Source: Palsa-504 sp963705835 (GTDB lineage Bacteria > Actinomycetota > Actinomycetes > Streptosporangiales > Streptosporangiaceae). From it: DNA of 64,000 bases. Numbering within the stretch: position 1 is the stretch's first letter; each line of letters starts with the position of its first letter. The notes under the pieces were generated by a model that was not told where the DNA came from, made no database searches, and was given only the letters and a program-made list of their open reading frames with translations. Shown one piece after another: positions 34,895-45,333 of the stretch. The position numbers and the translations under genes are program-made. The DNA lies in contig CAVPLC010000041.1 in NCBI GenBank assembly GCA_963705835.1, positions 1 to 64,000 of the forward strand. Reading direction: 5' to 3'.

Positions 34895-35989
34895 TTGAAC
34901 GAACACACTCGCCATCCGGTGCCGCCCGGCGCCATTCTGAACGCCAGCAGGCCGCCGGCTTCGGTCCGCGCGGAGCCATCGTGGGGCCGGGTCCTGGCCA
35001 CCACGATCAAGGTCTGGGTGTCGTGGCGGCTGCGCTCGTTCGGTTTCGGGTCGCAAAGAATGGACGGCCGGACCGGCCGGAAACGGTTCCGCTGGCATCT
35101 GGGCCGGCTGACCGTTCGCTGGCGGCTGGCCACTCTGGCCGTGGCCCTGATGGCCATTACGGTGATCGCCCTTCAATTCGCCGGCGTATTCACGGGAACG
35201 ACCGTCACGGCCGCGCGGGCGCAGCCCGCGGCCAAGCCCGTCGCGCGCAACCCCGTACGTACCGCCCCGTCCCCGGCCGCGGTGGCCCAGGGCCAGGCGG
35301 CGGCCTGGATCGCGGGCCAGGTGAGCGCCGACGCGATCGTGGCGTGCGACCCCGTCATGTGCGCCGCGCTGCAGGCGCAGGGCGTCACCGCCGGCCGGCT
35401 GATGCCACTGCAGCCCGGGGCGGCCAACCCGCACGGCGCCACCGTGGTCGTGAGCTCCACCCCGGCCAGCACCCAGCTCGCCAGCCAGTATGCCCCCGCG
35501 GTCATCGCCAGCTTCGGTTCGGGCGCGGCCCAGGTCGACGTCCGCGCGACCGAGCCGGGCGGAGCGGCCGCTTACCAGTCCGCGCTGCGGGCCGATCTCG
35601 CCGCGCGCATGAGCGCGGGTTCGCAACTGCTCCGCAACTCGCGCATCCAGTTCACCCCGCAGGACAACACGCAGCTCAAGGCCGGCGAGGTGGATTCTCG
35701 CCTGCTGGCCACGCTCGCCGCGATTTCGTCCCAGTACGCCATCCGGGTCACCTCGTTCGGGGATACCTCTCCCGGCGTCGCGGTGCTGTTCCGGGGCGTC
35801 GTCATCACGAGTGACAGCCGGAACGCGGCCGCCGAACTCGCGGCGGTCCAGGCCCTGGTCAACGAGCAGCACCCGCCGTACCTGCCGGCTCACGCCACGA
35901 TCATTCACCTGTCGGCCGGCCAGGCCGGGCTCCTTATCCAGTTCGCCGCGCCGAGCCCGCTGGGGCTGCTCACCGCGGTCCTGACCTAG
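34895..35989 (+). CDS. Membrane-anchored extracytoplasmic protein of unknown function
   Basis: I chose the TTG at 34895 because GAGGGG lies eight bases upstream, giving 364 residues. A basic N-terminal region precedes one membrane segment (LATLAVALMAITVIALQFAG) near residue 100, followed by an Ala/Pro linker and a soluble outer domain (AAAWIAGQVSADAIVACDPV; STQLASQYAPAVIASFGSGA) ending FAAPSPLGLL. I recognise this as a family widespread in Streptosporangiales-type genomes but without assigned function. The two Cys in CDPVMC may be a disulfide. Confidence 0.75.
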   Translation: MNEHTRHPVPPGAILNASRPPASVRAEPSWGRVLATTIKVWVSWRLRSFGFGSQRMDGRTGRKRFRWHLGRLTVRWRLATLAVALMAITVIALQFAGVFTGTTVTAARAQPAAKPVARNPVRTAPSPAAVAQGQAAAWIAGQVSADAIVACDPVMCAALQAQGVTAGRLMPLQPGAANPHGATVVVSSTPASTQLASQYAPAVIASFGSGAAQVDVRATEPGGAAAYQSALRADLAARMSAGSQLLRNSRIQFTPQDNTQLKAGEVDSRLLATLAAISSQYAIRVTSFGDTSPGVAVLFRGVVITSDSRNAAAELAAVQALVNEQHPPYLPAHATIIHLSAGQAGLLIQFAAPSPLGLLTAVLT

Positions 35990-36746
35990 GGGTCTTCGGG
36001 GCCTGCGGCACGGCGCCGAAGAACGACTCGGTGAACTCCCGGCTCTCGGACAGGCGCGCCGGCGTGTCGGCCATCAGGACCTGGCCGCCGCCTAGCACGT
36101 AGGTGAAGTCGGAGATGGCGAGCACGGCCCGGGCCCGCTGCTCGACGACGAGCACCCCGGCGCCCGCCTCGGCCAGCGCGCGCACGTGCCCGGTGAGCAG
36201 TTCGGTCGCGACCTTCGGGGCGAGGTTCGCCGTCGGCTCGTCCAGCAGGAACACGGCGGGCTCGAGCATCAGCACCCGGCCCATGGCCAGCATCTTGCGC
36301 TCGCCGCCGCTCAGCCGGCCCGCCCGCCGGGTCAGCATCTGGCCGAGCCGGGGGAACGTGTTCACCACGCGCTCGATCCGGCCGCTGATCTCGTGTGCCG
36401 CCAGCAGGTAGCCGCCCATCTCCAGGTTTTCCCTGACGGTGAGCGGCGCGAAGACGTCGTCGACCTGCGGCACGTACCCCACCCCGGCGCGCGCGATCTC
36501 CTCCGGCGGCAGGCCGGTGACCTCGCGGTCGCCGACCAGTACCCGGCCCGACGAGAGCCTGATCACCCCGGTCAGCGCCTTCAGCAGGGTGGACTTGCCC
36601 GAGCCGTTCGGCCCGACGACGGACGCGACGGTGCCGGGGGCGACCACGACCGACACGCCGTGGATGATGTCGCCGGCGCCGTACCCGGCCCGGATGTCCT
36701 CGGCGAGCAGCGCCGGCCCCGCAGACGCGGCTCGGTCAGCCGACAA
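35970..36746 (-). CDS. livF: Branched-chain amino acid-type ABC transporter ATPase LivF
   Basis: This 258-residue ATPase has Walker A VVGPNGSGKSTLLKAL, the LivF-type segment GVGYVPQVDDVFAPLTVREN, signature LSGGERKMLAMG and Walker B FLLDEPTANLAP. It is the last gene of the import operon; the TTG start lies within the end of livMG. The 3' end overlaps the convergent 34895 gene by 20 bases. The two ATPases energise uptake of the compound captured by the 39490 binding protein. Confidence 0.92.
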   Translation of the reverse strand: MSADRAASAGPALLAEDIRAGYGAGDIIHGVSVVVAPGTVASVVGPNGSGKSTLLKALTGVIRLSSGRVLVGDREVTGLPPEEIARAGVGYVPQVDDVFAPLTVRENLEMGGYLLAAHEISGRIERVVNTFPRLGQMLTRRAGRLSGGERKMLAMGRVLMLEPAVFLLDEPTANLAPKVATELLTGHVRALAEAGAGVLVVEQRARAVLAISDFTYVLGGGQVLMADTPARLSESREFTESFFGAVPQAPKTPRSGPR

Positions 36747-38612
36747 GGTAGGCCTCCACCACTTCGCTGCGTGCCCGCAGCGCCGCCATCGTGCCGGTCG
36801 CGAGCACCCTACCCTCGGCCATCATGATCACCGGGTCGCAGAACTCGTCCATGATGGCCAGTTCGTGCTCCACCATCAAGATGGTCATACCCTCGGCGCA
36901 CAGGTCAAGCAGGTGGCCGCCGATCTGGCGGGCGAGCCGCGGATGCACCCCGGCCATCGGCTCGTCCAGCAGCAGCATCGTCGGCTCGGTCATCAGCGCG
37001 CGCATGATCTCGGTCAGCCTGCGCTGACCGCCGCTCAGGTCGCCGCCGTAGGTGTCGGCCAGGCTCGACAGGCCGAACCTGTCCAGCAGCGCCCGCGCCC
37101 GCGCGATCGCGGCGTCCTCATCGCGCCGCCAGTACCGGCGGCCGCGCAGCGCGCCGACCAGCGAGTCGCCCCGGTTGCCCGGTGCCGCGCTGAGCAGGTT
37201 CTCCATCACGGTCAGCCGCTTGAACTCACTGGCCAGCTGGAACGTCCGCACCAGCCCCAGCCGCGCCCGGCGGTAGGCGGGCACCCCGGTGACGTCGGCG
37301 CCCTGGTAGATCACCTGGCCCGAGGTGACCCCGATCGTGCCGGCCAGCATGGCGAGCAGCGTCGACTTACCCGCGCCGTTCGGGCCGATCAGGCCGGTGA
37401 GCGTGCCGCGCCGCACCTCGATGGACACCCCGGCGACCGCCTTGACGCCGCCGAAATCGCGGACCAGGTCCACCGTCCGGAGCACGACATCGCCGTCGGC
37501 GCCCGGCGGGACGGCACGGGACGCGGCCGACCGCGCGGGACTGACGGCGAATCCGTCGCCACTCGCGGCGCCGGCCCCGGCCGTGGTCGAGCGGGGTCCA
37601 GGCAGGGTTACCACGTCCCCGTTCGGAATATCAATGACGGAGGGAACCGGCGTCGGCGCGGCACCGATCATGCGGCGGCGTTCGGGCAGCACCCCCTGCG
37701 GACGGAACCAGAGGAACACCACCACCAGCAGCCCGATGGCCACCCACTGCAGGTCGTCGACCAAACCGGCCGGCCCGAACGTGGGGATGTACCTGGTGGC
37801 CTCCTCGAAGCCCACGGGGACCAGGATCGCGCCGAGCACGGCGCCGCGGTGGCTGCCGGCGCCGCCGATGATGACCGCCGCGAAGAGCACGATCGTTTCG
37901 GCGTAACCCCAGGCCCCGGGGGCCCAGGTGTTGATGTACGCGACCAGTATGCCGCCGCTCAGCCCGGCCAGCGCACCGCCCAGCACGAGCACCGCGGCGC
38001 GCTGCGTCACCAGGTTCTTGCCGAGTGAGTCGGCCACCAGGTCGTTGTCGCGCATGGCCCGCAGCGACCGCCCGTAGGGCGACTCGGTCACCCGCCGCAC
38101 CAGCAGGTACGCGCCGGCCGCGAGGAGCAGCGCGCCGGCCGCGAACACCCACTGGTATCCCGCCCCCAGCGGGTCGTACTTGCCCTGCAGCGGCGCCGGC
38201 ACCAGGGACAGACCCGCGGCGCCGTTCAGGAACGGCCGGTAGTTCGTCACCAGCAGGTTCACCATGACCGCGGTGACGAGCAGGCCGACCGCCGCGAAGT
38301 CGCCGCGCAGCCGCCGGCCGACCACGAACGTGAACGGCAGCGCGACCAGCCCGCCGACGATCGTCGCGCCGATCAGCGGCACCGGGAACGGCAGGTTCCA
38401 GCCGCCGATGTAGGACTGGAACCCGCCGTTGGCGGACTGGTTGGGCAGGGACAAGATCCCCGCGGTGTACGCGCCGGCCGCCTGGAAGATGATGTAGCCG
38501 AAGTTGGTCACCCCGGCCACCCCGAACTGCTGGCTCAGGCCGAGGCAGGCGATGATGTCCACGCCCGCGTAGATCAGCAGGTTGAGCAGGTAGAACAGTT
38601 GCGCGCTTGTCA
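36736..38612 (-). CDS. Fused LivM permease - LivG ATPase
   Basis: One continuous frame of 625 residues joins a LivM permease to a LivG ATPase. Residues 1-310 are ten or so membrane helices (LLIYAGVDIIACLGLSQQFG; YGRSLRAMRDNDLVADSLG; VIIGGAGSHRGAVLGA). An Ala/Gly/Pro linker follows, then residues about 375-625 are LivG with GLIGPNGAGKSTLLAML, LSGGQRRLTEIMRALM and LLLDEPMAGVHP. Separate polypeptides are the usual case, although such fusions are known. Its ATG overlaps the livH stop (TAATG). Confidence 0.93.
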
Positions 38613-39479
38613 TTACGCCGTAGCCCCCAGCAGGCCGCCCGGCCGCACCGCCAGTATCACCAGCAGCACCGCGAACGCGACGACGTCCTTGTACGACGGG
38701 ATGATGTAGGCCGCGCTGATCTCGGTGGCGAGCCCGATGATGACCGCGCCGATCATCGCGCCGTAGGCCTGGCCGGGCCCGCCGAGGAAGACCGCGGCCA
38801 GGATCACCACCAGGAACAGGTCGGCGCTGGTGGCGCCGAAGCTGCCGTTGTTGATCGCGAACACGGTGCCGGCGATGCCGCACAGCGCCCCGGTGATCGC
38901 CCAGGTGATGGTGACGATCCTGTTGGTCCTGATGCCGCAGTTGCGCGCCAGCGAACGGTTCGCCGCGGTCGCGCGCATCGCCTTGCCGAGCTTGGTGTAG
39001 CGGAGCAGCCCGTGCACGCCGGCCATCACCACGATGGCCAGCCCGATGATCACGAACTGGACCGCGGTCAGGTTCAGGCCGCCCGCCCTGACCGTCGGTC
39101 CCTGGCTCATCGTGTACGACACGTTGGTGCCGCCCACGATCGCCTGCAATCCGAACTCGATGATGAGCGTCATCCCGAGCGAGACGATCACCAGCGTGAT
39201 CGGGGCGCTGCCGCGGCGCTGGAACGGCGTGTAGATCCCCGTGTTGAGCAGGACCGACCCGACCGCTCCGGCCGCGGCAGCGGCCAGCATGCCTATCCAC
39301 ACGTTGACGCCCGCCTGGTTGAGCGCGTAGGCGACGAACGCCGAGGCGATCATCACCGCGCCGTAGGCCAGGTTCAGCACGTCGGTGACGGCGAACTGCA
39401 TGGTGAACCCGACCGCCGCGATGGCGAGCACCGCCGCGGTCACCAGGCCGAAGCCGAACGACGCGAGGAATAGGCTCAT
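38613..39479 (-). CDS. livH: Branched-chain amino acid-type ABC permease LivH
   Basis: The 288-residue permease has about eight helices and LivH signatures: VLNLAYGAVMIASAFVAYAL, GKAMRATAANRSLARNCGI, and VFLGGPGQAYGAMIGAVIIG near the end. It forms the membrane channel with the LivM part of the fusion. The ATG has GAGGG upstream and follows the binding-protein gene by ten bases. Confidence 0.93.
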   Translation of the reverse strand: MSLFLASFGFGLVTAAVLAIAAVGFTMQFAVTDVLNLAYGAVMIASAFVAYALNQAGVNVWIGMLAAAAAGAVGSVLLNTGIYTPFQRRGSAPITLVIVSLGMTLIIEFGLQAIVGGTNVSYTMSQGPTVRAGGLNLTAVQFVIIGLAIVVMAGVHGLLRYTKLGKAMRATAANRSLARNCGIRTNRIVTITWAITGALCGIAGTVFAINNGSFGATSADLFLVVILAAVFLGGPGQAYGAMIGAVIIGLATEISAAYIIPSYKDVVAFAVLLVILAVRPGGLLGATA

Positions 39480-39489
39480 CGGTTTTCCC

Positions 39490-40888
39490 TCAGGAGGACA
39501 GCGCCCGCAGCTGGTCGGCGCTGATGTTGCCGGTCACCTGCACGGCTCCGGTAGTGCTGTAGGTGTCGATCTGGAAGATGCCGGTCGAGTCGTGGAAGGA
39601 GTCGAAGCTGGTCGGACCGCCCGGCCCCTCGTAGCGGATGGCCTTGCCCGCCTTGAGCGCGGCGGCCCCCTGGGCGAAGGAGTACACGACCTCCGCGCCC
39701 GCCGTGCCGTCGCCGATCGTCTGGATGAAGGGCGCGTACACGCTCGGCGTCGTGGACTTGGCCTCGATCATCGCGAGCGCGGCCAGGTTGATCCCGTCGT
39801 ACAGGTGCACCGCGCCGGGCGCGGTCAGGTAGGTGGAGAAGTCACCGGTGCTGCCCACCTTGCCCTGCTCGGACATGATCGCGTTCTGGAACGGGGCGTA
39901 GGAGGGCCCGCTGGTCTCGGTGACCAGGTTGTCGGCGCGGAAGCCGGTCGCCAGCGTGGACGCGCCGATCGCCGCCGCGACCGACTTGTACCAGTCCGGG
40001 GAGATGTCCGCCGAGGTGCCGATGACCGGGATCATCTTGCCGCCGTTGAGCTGCTTCACCTCGGACAGGAACGTCGCGTCGGTCGGGCCGAGCGCCTCGG
40101 TGAGGATCACGTCCGGGTGCGCGGAGACGATCTTGTCCGCCTCGGTGCGGAACGTGCTCGCCTGCAGGTTGAGGGTCTCGTTCGCCGCCAGCGTCAGGCC
40201 GGCCTTGCCGATGGCGCTGATGGCCGGCTGGATGAACGTCTGGGACCCGATGTCGTTGCCGAACGCCAGCGCGATCTTCTTGTACCCGAGCTGCTGGGCG
40301 ATGGCGATCATCGCGTAGGACTCCTCCAGGTCCGGCGGCACCAGCCGGTAGAAGTACTGGAAGTGGACGGAGTCGAACTCGGACTGGCCGGTCATGCAGA
40401 ACGACACCATCTTGTTGCGCGTTGATGATCGGCACCACGCTGGCCGCCTCGTCGGAGGTGCACCCGATGACCAGCGCGAGGTTGGAGGTGGTGGCGAACA
40501 TCTGCCTGGTCGCGGGCACCGCGTCGGCCGGGTCGCCCCTGGTGTCCACGCCCTTGCAGCTGAGCTTGTGGCCGAGCACGCCGCCGGCGTTGTTGATGGC
40601 CGCCGTGGCGCCGTCGCAGGACACCAGGTACGTCGGGCCGAGCGCGGCGTCCGGCCCGCTGAACGGCGCCAGGTCCGCGACGACCAGCGTCGAACCCGAG
40701 GCGCTGGCGCCGGTGCTGGCACTGCTGTTACTGCTGTTACTGCTGGAACTGCTGCTGCACGCGGCCAGGCCGGCGGCGGCGAGCAGGGCGGCGGCGAGCG
40801 CGGCCGCGCGGCTCGCGGGGCCCAGCCTCATGCCGGACGCCCGCAATCCGGGTCTGTCTGGTCCGTGTGTTCTCCGGGTGGTCAACAT
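39490..40888 (-). pseudogene. Liv-type substrate-binding lipoprotein, frameshifted as read
   Basis: Residues 1-36 are a lipoprotein signal with lipobox LAAC followed by a Ser-rich tether. Then comes a periplasmic-binding fold type I (STLVVADLAPFSGPDAALGP, AINNAGGVLGHKL). Near 40421-40430 one extra base follows IINA, and the adjacent frame continues with NKMVSFCMTGQSEFDSVHFQ, YKKIALAFGNDIGSQ and on to 39490. The restored protein of about 465 residues is a normal extracellular binder that feeds the LivHMGF importer. The Ser/Gly ligand-pocket positions (GCTSDEAA) suggest amino acids, urea-like or aromatic acids. Confidence 0.85.
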
Positions 40889-40957
40889 GATCGTCCCCTC
40901 TCGGGGTGAGAGATTTGCCAGGGTGCGGCCGACCAGCGGGTACGGGGAATCCCTTGG

Positions 40958-41863
40958 CTACAGGCCGCCAGGAGAGGCGTTTGGCCGCCACCGCCATCCG
41001 GAGCGATCGCCGTCCTCGGCGACCACGCGGTTGCGGATGGTGCCAATACCCTCGATCGTGATCTCGATAACGTCGCCCGGCTGAAGCCAGACCGGGGGAT
41101 TGCGGGCGAAGCCGACGCCTCCGGGCGTCCCGGTCGCGATGACATCGCCCGGCCTCAGCGTGGTGAACGAGGAGAAGAACTCGACCGTGCTCGGCACGTC
41201 CACGAGCATCTGAGAGGTCCGCGCCGACTGCATGACCTGGCCGTTGAGCACCGTGGTGAGCGCGACGTCGGAGACGTCGACCTCGTCCGGGGTGACGATC
41301 TCCGGCCCGATGGGCATGCTGCCGTCGAAGTTCTTGCCCGGCGTCCACTGGCTGCCTGCCCGCTGCCAGTCCCGCGCCGACGCGTCGTTCAGCACGGTGA
41401 ACCCGGCGATCGCGTCGATCGCCTTGCTGGCCGGGATGTACCGCCCGCCCGCCCCGATCACGATGCCGAGCTCGCCCTCGTAGTCGAACGACTCGGTCAG
41501 GGCCGGCTTGACCAGGTCGGCGTAGGGGCCAAGGAGCGTCTGGTGGCCCCGCACGAACGTGTCCGGCCAGGCCGGCACGGCACGGCCGCCCTCGAGCGCG
41601 TGGTCGGCGTAGTTCAGGCCGAGGCACAGGATCCGCTCCGGTGCGGGCACCGCGGGCCCGAACTCCGACGGCTGGTACACGCGGCCTTCGCGGTCTTGCA
41701 GTCCGCGGGCGGCTTCCACCGCGGCCGGGCCCTCGGCGACGAACGAGCCGAACGCGGCGTACCGCGTCTCGCCGGTCGCCTCGCCGATGTCGACGTACCC
41801 GCCGTTCCGCGCCCGGACGTGCAGGCGCGGTCCGCTGCTAGTGATAAGGGTGGCCAGTCTCAC
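40958..41863 (-). CDS. Fumarylacetoacetate hydrolase-family protein
   Basis: Starting at the GTG behind AAGGAG gives 301 residues. The conserved FAH core is present: RILCLGLNYADHALEGG, the metal-binding FDYEGELGIVIGAGG, FTVLNDASARDWQRAG, and TTLRPGDVIATGTPGGVGFA. Such enzymes hydrolyse acylpyruvates or decarboxylate ring-cleavage products of aromatic catabolism. It is the first gene of the operon with the Liv-type importer, implying that the imported compound, or a product of it, is broken down here. The exact substrate is unknown. Confidence 0.92.
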   Translation of the reverse strand: MRLATLITSSGPRLHVRARNGGYVDIGEATGETRYAAFGSFVAEGPAAVEAARGLQDREGRVYQPSEFGPAVPAPERILCLGLNYADHALEGGRAVPAWPDTFVRGHQTLLGPYADLVKPALTESFDYEGELGIVIGAGGRYIPASKAIDAIAGFTVLNDASARDWQRAGSQWTPGKNFDGSMPIGPEIVTPDEVDVSDVALTTVLNGQVMQSARTSQMLVDVPSTVEFFSSFTTLRPGDVIATGTPGGVGFARNPPVWLQPGDVIEITIEGIGTIRNRVVAEDGDRSGWRWRPNASPGGL

Positions 41864-41973
41864 GAGCCAAATCTCCTTTGTCGCGTCGTTTCGGCTCGGT
41901 TCGGACATGGACGGGTCGGCGGCCTGGCAACGCCGGACCAGCGGCCTAGACCATTTTGGTTCTTGAATCAGAT

Positions 41974-41982
41974 TGGTTACCA
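41974..41982. promoter_or_regulatory. GntR-type operator candidate
   Basis: TGGTTACCA is a perfect palindrome about a central T, in the AT-rich gap between the divergent FAH and GntR genes. FadR-subfamily regulators bind TGGT-type half-sites, so this is the best candidate site for the adjacent GntR protein. Confidence 0.5.
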
Positions 41983-42092
41983 GCAGTTGATCCGCTGATC
42001 ATAGGCATGATGGGGGCGTCAGGTCAATGCGTGACATCGCGAGCAATTGATGGCAGAATCTTCTCGCACGGACAATTGGTTGGATTGGTTCT

Positions 42093-42845
42093 ATGACTTC
42101 CGGCGATAACTCGGCGCTGCGGCGCAGGGCGCTCGCGGCGCTGATCCTGGCGGAGTCGCAGCGCGATGGCGTGCGCCACGGCAGCCGCCTGCCCACGGAG
42201 CGGCAGCTGGCCACCGATCTCGGGGTCTCCCGGTCGGCCGTCCGCCACGCCATGGCGATGCTGCAGGCCGAGGGGCACGTGTCCCGCGAGGTGGGCCGGG
42301 GAACGTTCCTGCGCGGCCGCGACGGGGACGCGACCGGCCGTGATCCCGGCGCGGGCGAGCCGCCGGCCGCGGCCGACGAGCAGGTCCCGGCGTCGGGACC
42401 GGACGTTCTGGCCGGGTCCGACGAGTACGCTCCCGCCGACGTGATCATGGTCAGGCGGCTGTTCGAGCCGAGCGCCATGTCCCGGGTGGTGGCCTGGGCC
42501 ACGGCCCGCGACTTCGCCGAGATGGATCGCTGCCTGGACGGCGGGGAGCGGGCGGCCGATCACGACGAGTTCGAGGTCTGGGACGCGGCGCTGCACCGGT
42601 CGATCATCGCGGCCACCCACAGCCCGCTGCTCATCCGGCTGTACGCCGAGGTGGAGCGGGCCCGGCACGGGCGGATGTGGGGCGACCTCAAGCGGCGTAA
42701 CGCATCGGCCGCCCGGCGGGATGAGTACCGGAGGGACCACGAGGAGATCGTGACCGCGCTCCGGTCCCGCGACGCGGACCAGGCCACCGCGGCGATGCGC
42801 ACCCACCTCGCGCGGGTGTCCCGGCACCTGCTGGGCACCGAGTGA
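42093..42845 (+). CDS. GntR-family regulator (FadR/FCD subfamily)
   Basis: The 250-residue protein has a GntR winged helix (SRLPTERQLATDLGVSRSAV, RHAMAMLQAEGHV) at residues 28-70 and an FCD ligand-binding domain (IMVRRLFEPSAMSRVVAWAT, VWDAALHRSIIAATHSPLLI, DHEEIVTALRSRDADQATAA) with the His/Asp metal positions. FCD regulators usually sense organic acids and are released by the substrate of the pathway they control. It is divergent from the FAH-Liv operon and probably represses it. Confidence 0.93.
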   Translation: MTSGDNSALRRRALAALILAESQRDGVRHGSRLPTERQLATDLGVSRSAVRHAMAMLQAEGHVSREVGRGTFLRGRDGDATGRDPGAGEPPAAADEQVPASGPDVLAGSDEYAPADVIMVRRLFEPSAMSRVVAWATARDFAEMDRCLDGGERAADHDEFEVWDAALHRSIIAATHSPLLIRLYAEVERARHGRMWGDLKRRNASAARRDEYRRDHEEIVTALRSRDADQATAAMRTHLARVSRHLLGTE

Positions 42846-42846
42846 G

Positions 42847-43221
42847 CTATCCGCCCTGGGTGAGCGACAGCGTGTTCCCGTCGGGATCGGCGAACCACGC
42901 CACCCTGGCTCCGCTCGGGGTGGTCCAGATGCCGTCTTCGTCCTGGTTCATGCCGTCGAAGCGCAGGACGCTGACGCCCCTGGCGGTGAGTTCTCGCACC
43001 GAGGCCGCGATGTCGCCGACCCGCCAGCCGAGCACGGTGTAACCGGGTTGCGCCACCTTCGGCACCGCCGTCACCCGGAGCATGGTGCCGTGGGCGTCCA
43101 GGACGCAGGCGAAGTCGTTGTGCTCGACCACCGGCAGGCCCAGGGTCTGCTCGTAGAAGGCCCGGGCCCGGCCCAGATCGGTCGCGGCCACGAAGGCCAC
43201 CAGGTCGCTCGACTCCAGCAT
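42847..43221 (-). CDS. Glyoxalase/VOC superfamily protein
   Basis: This 124-residue single VOC protein has FVAATDLGRARAFYEQTLGL at the start and the closing strand WFADPDGNTLSLTQ, giving the paired beta-alpha-beta-beta-beta modules. Possible metal ligands are His34 and the late Asp/Glu positions; the final Glu usual in metalloenzymes is Ser/Leu here, so it may be a non-enzymatic binder. Its stop is one base from the convergent GntR stop. Confidence 0.88.
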   Translation of the reverse strand: MLESSDLVAFVAATDLGRARAFYEQTLGLPVVEHNDFACVLDAHGTMLRVTAVPKVAQPGYTVLGWRVGDIAASVRELTARGVSVLRFDGMNQDEDGIWTTPSGARVAWFADPDGNTLSLTQGG

Positions 43222-43433
43222 GGCTTGTCCTCACATGGAACGGCGCGCGCTGACCGTCCGATCGTAACGACGCCGAGGACCTGAGACGCACTATCGCCCT
43301 TGCGCGGCGTTTCTCCTGGCTAGAGCGGTGTCCGTATCGTTAGCATGACTGCCGGTAAGGCCTGATCGACAGCTATCCGGCAGGACGGGACACGACGACG
43401 AAGACGCCCAGACGCGCGCCCGGCCTGGATGGA

Positions 43434-45315
43434 GTGCGGGCGCTCGCCGTGCTGGCCGTCATGGGCTTCCACGCGGGTGCTTCCGAGGTGTCGGGCGGCT
43501 TCCTCGGCGTCGACGTCTTCTTCGTGCTCAGCGGATTCCTCATCACCGACCTGCTGGCCGTCCAGTACGACCGGCTCGGCCGGGTGGACCTGAAGTCCTT
43601 CTGGGCCAGGCGGGCCAGGCGCCTGCTGCCGGCGCTGGCCGTGATGCTGGTCATCGTCACCGCCGCGGCCACCGTGATCGAACCGGACCAGGAGGCCTCG
43701 CTGCGCCTGGCGCTGCTGGCCGCGGTCACGTACACCAGCAACTGGTACCAGATCCTGCACCACGTGTCGTACTTCGCCGAACTCGGGCTGTTCAGGTCAC
43801 CGCCGCCGCTCGATCATCTGTGGTCGCTGGCCATCGAGGAACAGTTCTACCTGATCTGGCCCCTCATCCTGTGGTTCATAATTCTTCGTCTGAACGGACG
43901 GCGTGCGAGGGTCACGGCCACGCTGATTGCCGCGGCGATGTCGGCGACGGCGATGGCGCTCGAGTACACGCCCGGTGATCCGTCGCTGGTCTACTACGGC
44001 ACCGATACGCACGCCTCCGCGCTGCTCATCGGGGCCGCCGTGGCCCTGGCCTTCCCGCTGGAGACCCTGGCCTCGGCATCGGCCGTGCAGCTGAAGCGCC
44101 TGGACGCCGCGGGGGTGGTCGGGCTCGTGGTGCTGGCGTGGGCGGCGGGGCACTTCTCGGGCAGCGACCGGGCCGTCTACCCGGCCGGCCTCGTCCTCGC
44201 CGCGCTCGGTGCCGCGGGCCTGGTCATCGCGGCCGCGAGCAACGGCGTCATCGCCGCGATGACCGGACTTGCCCCGCTGCGCTGGGTGGGAATCCGCTCC
44301 TACTCGATCTACTTGTGGCACTGGCCGGTGATCGCGCTGGCCGGCGCGATCACCGGTTACGCGTCCACGTCGCCGCGGATGTGGCTCATCGAGGCCGGCG
44401 TCACGATCGGGCTGGCCTCCGCGTCGTGGCAGTTCATCGAGGCACCCATCCTGCGGGACGGTTTCGCGGCCACCTGCAGGCGGTGGTGGTCGCTGATCGT
44501 CGAGGGCGTGCGGCGCGCGGACCCCGGCCGGCGTCTCGCGTCCGTGGCCGTGGCCACGGTCGCGATAGCGGCGGTAGGCGTGAGCACCTACGGCATCGCC
44601 AGGTCATCTGCGGCCGCGGCTCCGTCTGGACTGCTCCGGCAGGTGGCCGAGGGCCAGCGGATAACGGCGGCATCCCAGGCCACCCAGCCGGCGAATCCCG
44701 CGCCGGTCGTCTCCGAATCCGCGGCGTCGCCCACGCCCTCGGCGTCCTGCAGCTCCGCGGCGGCGGCCGCCGCCGAAGGTTTCCGGCCGGCAGGTCACCG
44801 CCGTGGGCAACTCGGTCATGGTCGCCTCGGCCGCGGCGCTGGAGGCGGCCATGCCCGGCATCTACATCAACGCGGAGGTCGACCGGGCCATGGTGAACGG
44901 GCTGGCCGTGATCCAGGGCCTGGCCGCCCGCGGCCTGCTCCGCCACTACGTGGTCGTCGGCCTGGGCACCAACGGTCCCGTCACCGCCGAGCAGATCCGG
45001 GAGCTGCGCCGCGCCATCGGGCCGCACCGCGAACTGGTCCTGATCAACACCTCCGGCCCGATGCCGTGGGAGTCCGAGGTCAACGGGGTGCTCGCGGCGG
45101 CGGCCGGGCACGACGCCCGGGTGGACCTGGCCGACTGGCACCGGGCCATCGCGAACCGTACCTCGCTGCTGTGGCCGGACGAGATCCACCCGCGGCCGTC
45201 GGGGGCCAAGATCTACGCCCGGGTGGTGCACGCGGCCGTCCAGGCCGAGGCGCCGCGCGCCCAGGCGCCGGCGTGCACGCAACCGGGCGGCGCTCCCACG
45301 GCCCCGGGTCACTGA
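43434..45315 (+). pseudogene. OatA-like membrane acyltransferase with SGNH domain, frameshifted as read
   Basis: The first 400 residues are an acyltransferase-3 domain: the start VRALAVLAVMGFHAG, FLGVDVFFVLSGFLITDLL, PLDHLWSLAIEEQFYLIWPL and YSIYLWHWPVIA. After a Ser/Ala linker the frame shifts near 44785-44790, and the next frame gives an SGNH-like domain (VTAVGNSVMVASAAALEAAM, VGLGTNGPVT, LLWPDEIHPRPSGAK). The protein probably O-acetylates a cell-wall or exopolysaccharide. The nucleophile block is GNS instead of GDS. The usual residues before the GTG (PGLDG) lie in frame but upstream of it, with no start codon, so the 5' end may also hold an error. Confidence 0.82.
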
Positions 45316-45333
45316 CGGGTTAGACTCAGCCGC

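Noticed and set aside
36439..38028. Plus-strand open frame of 529 codons
   Set aside because: It lies opposite livF and livMG and reads as His/Arg/Asp-rich antisense.
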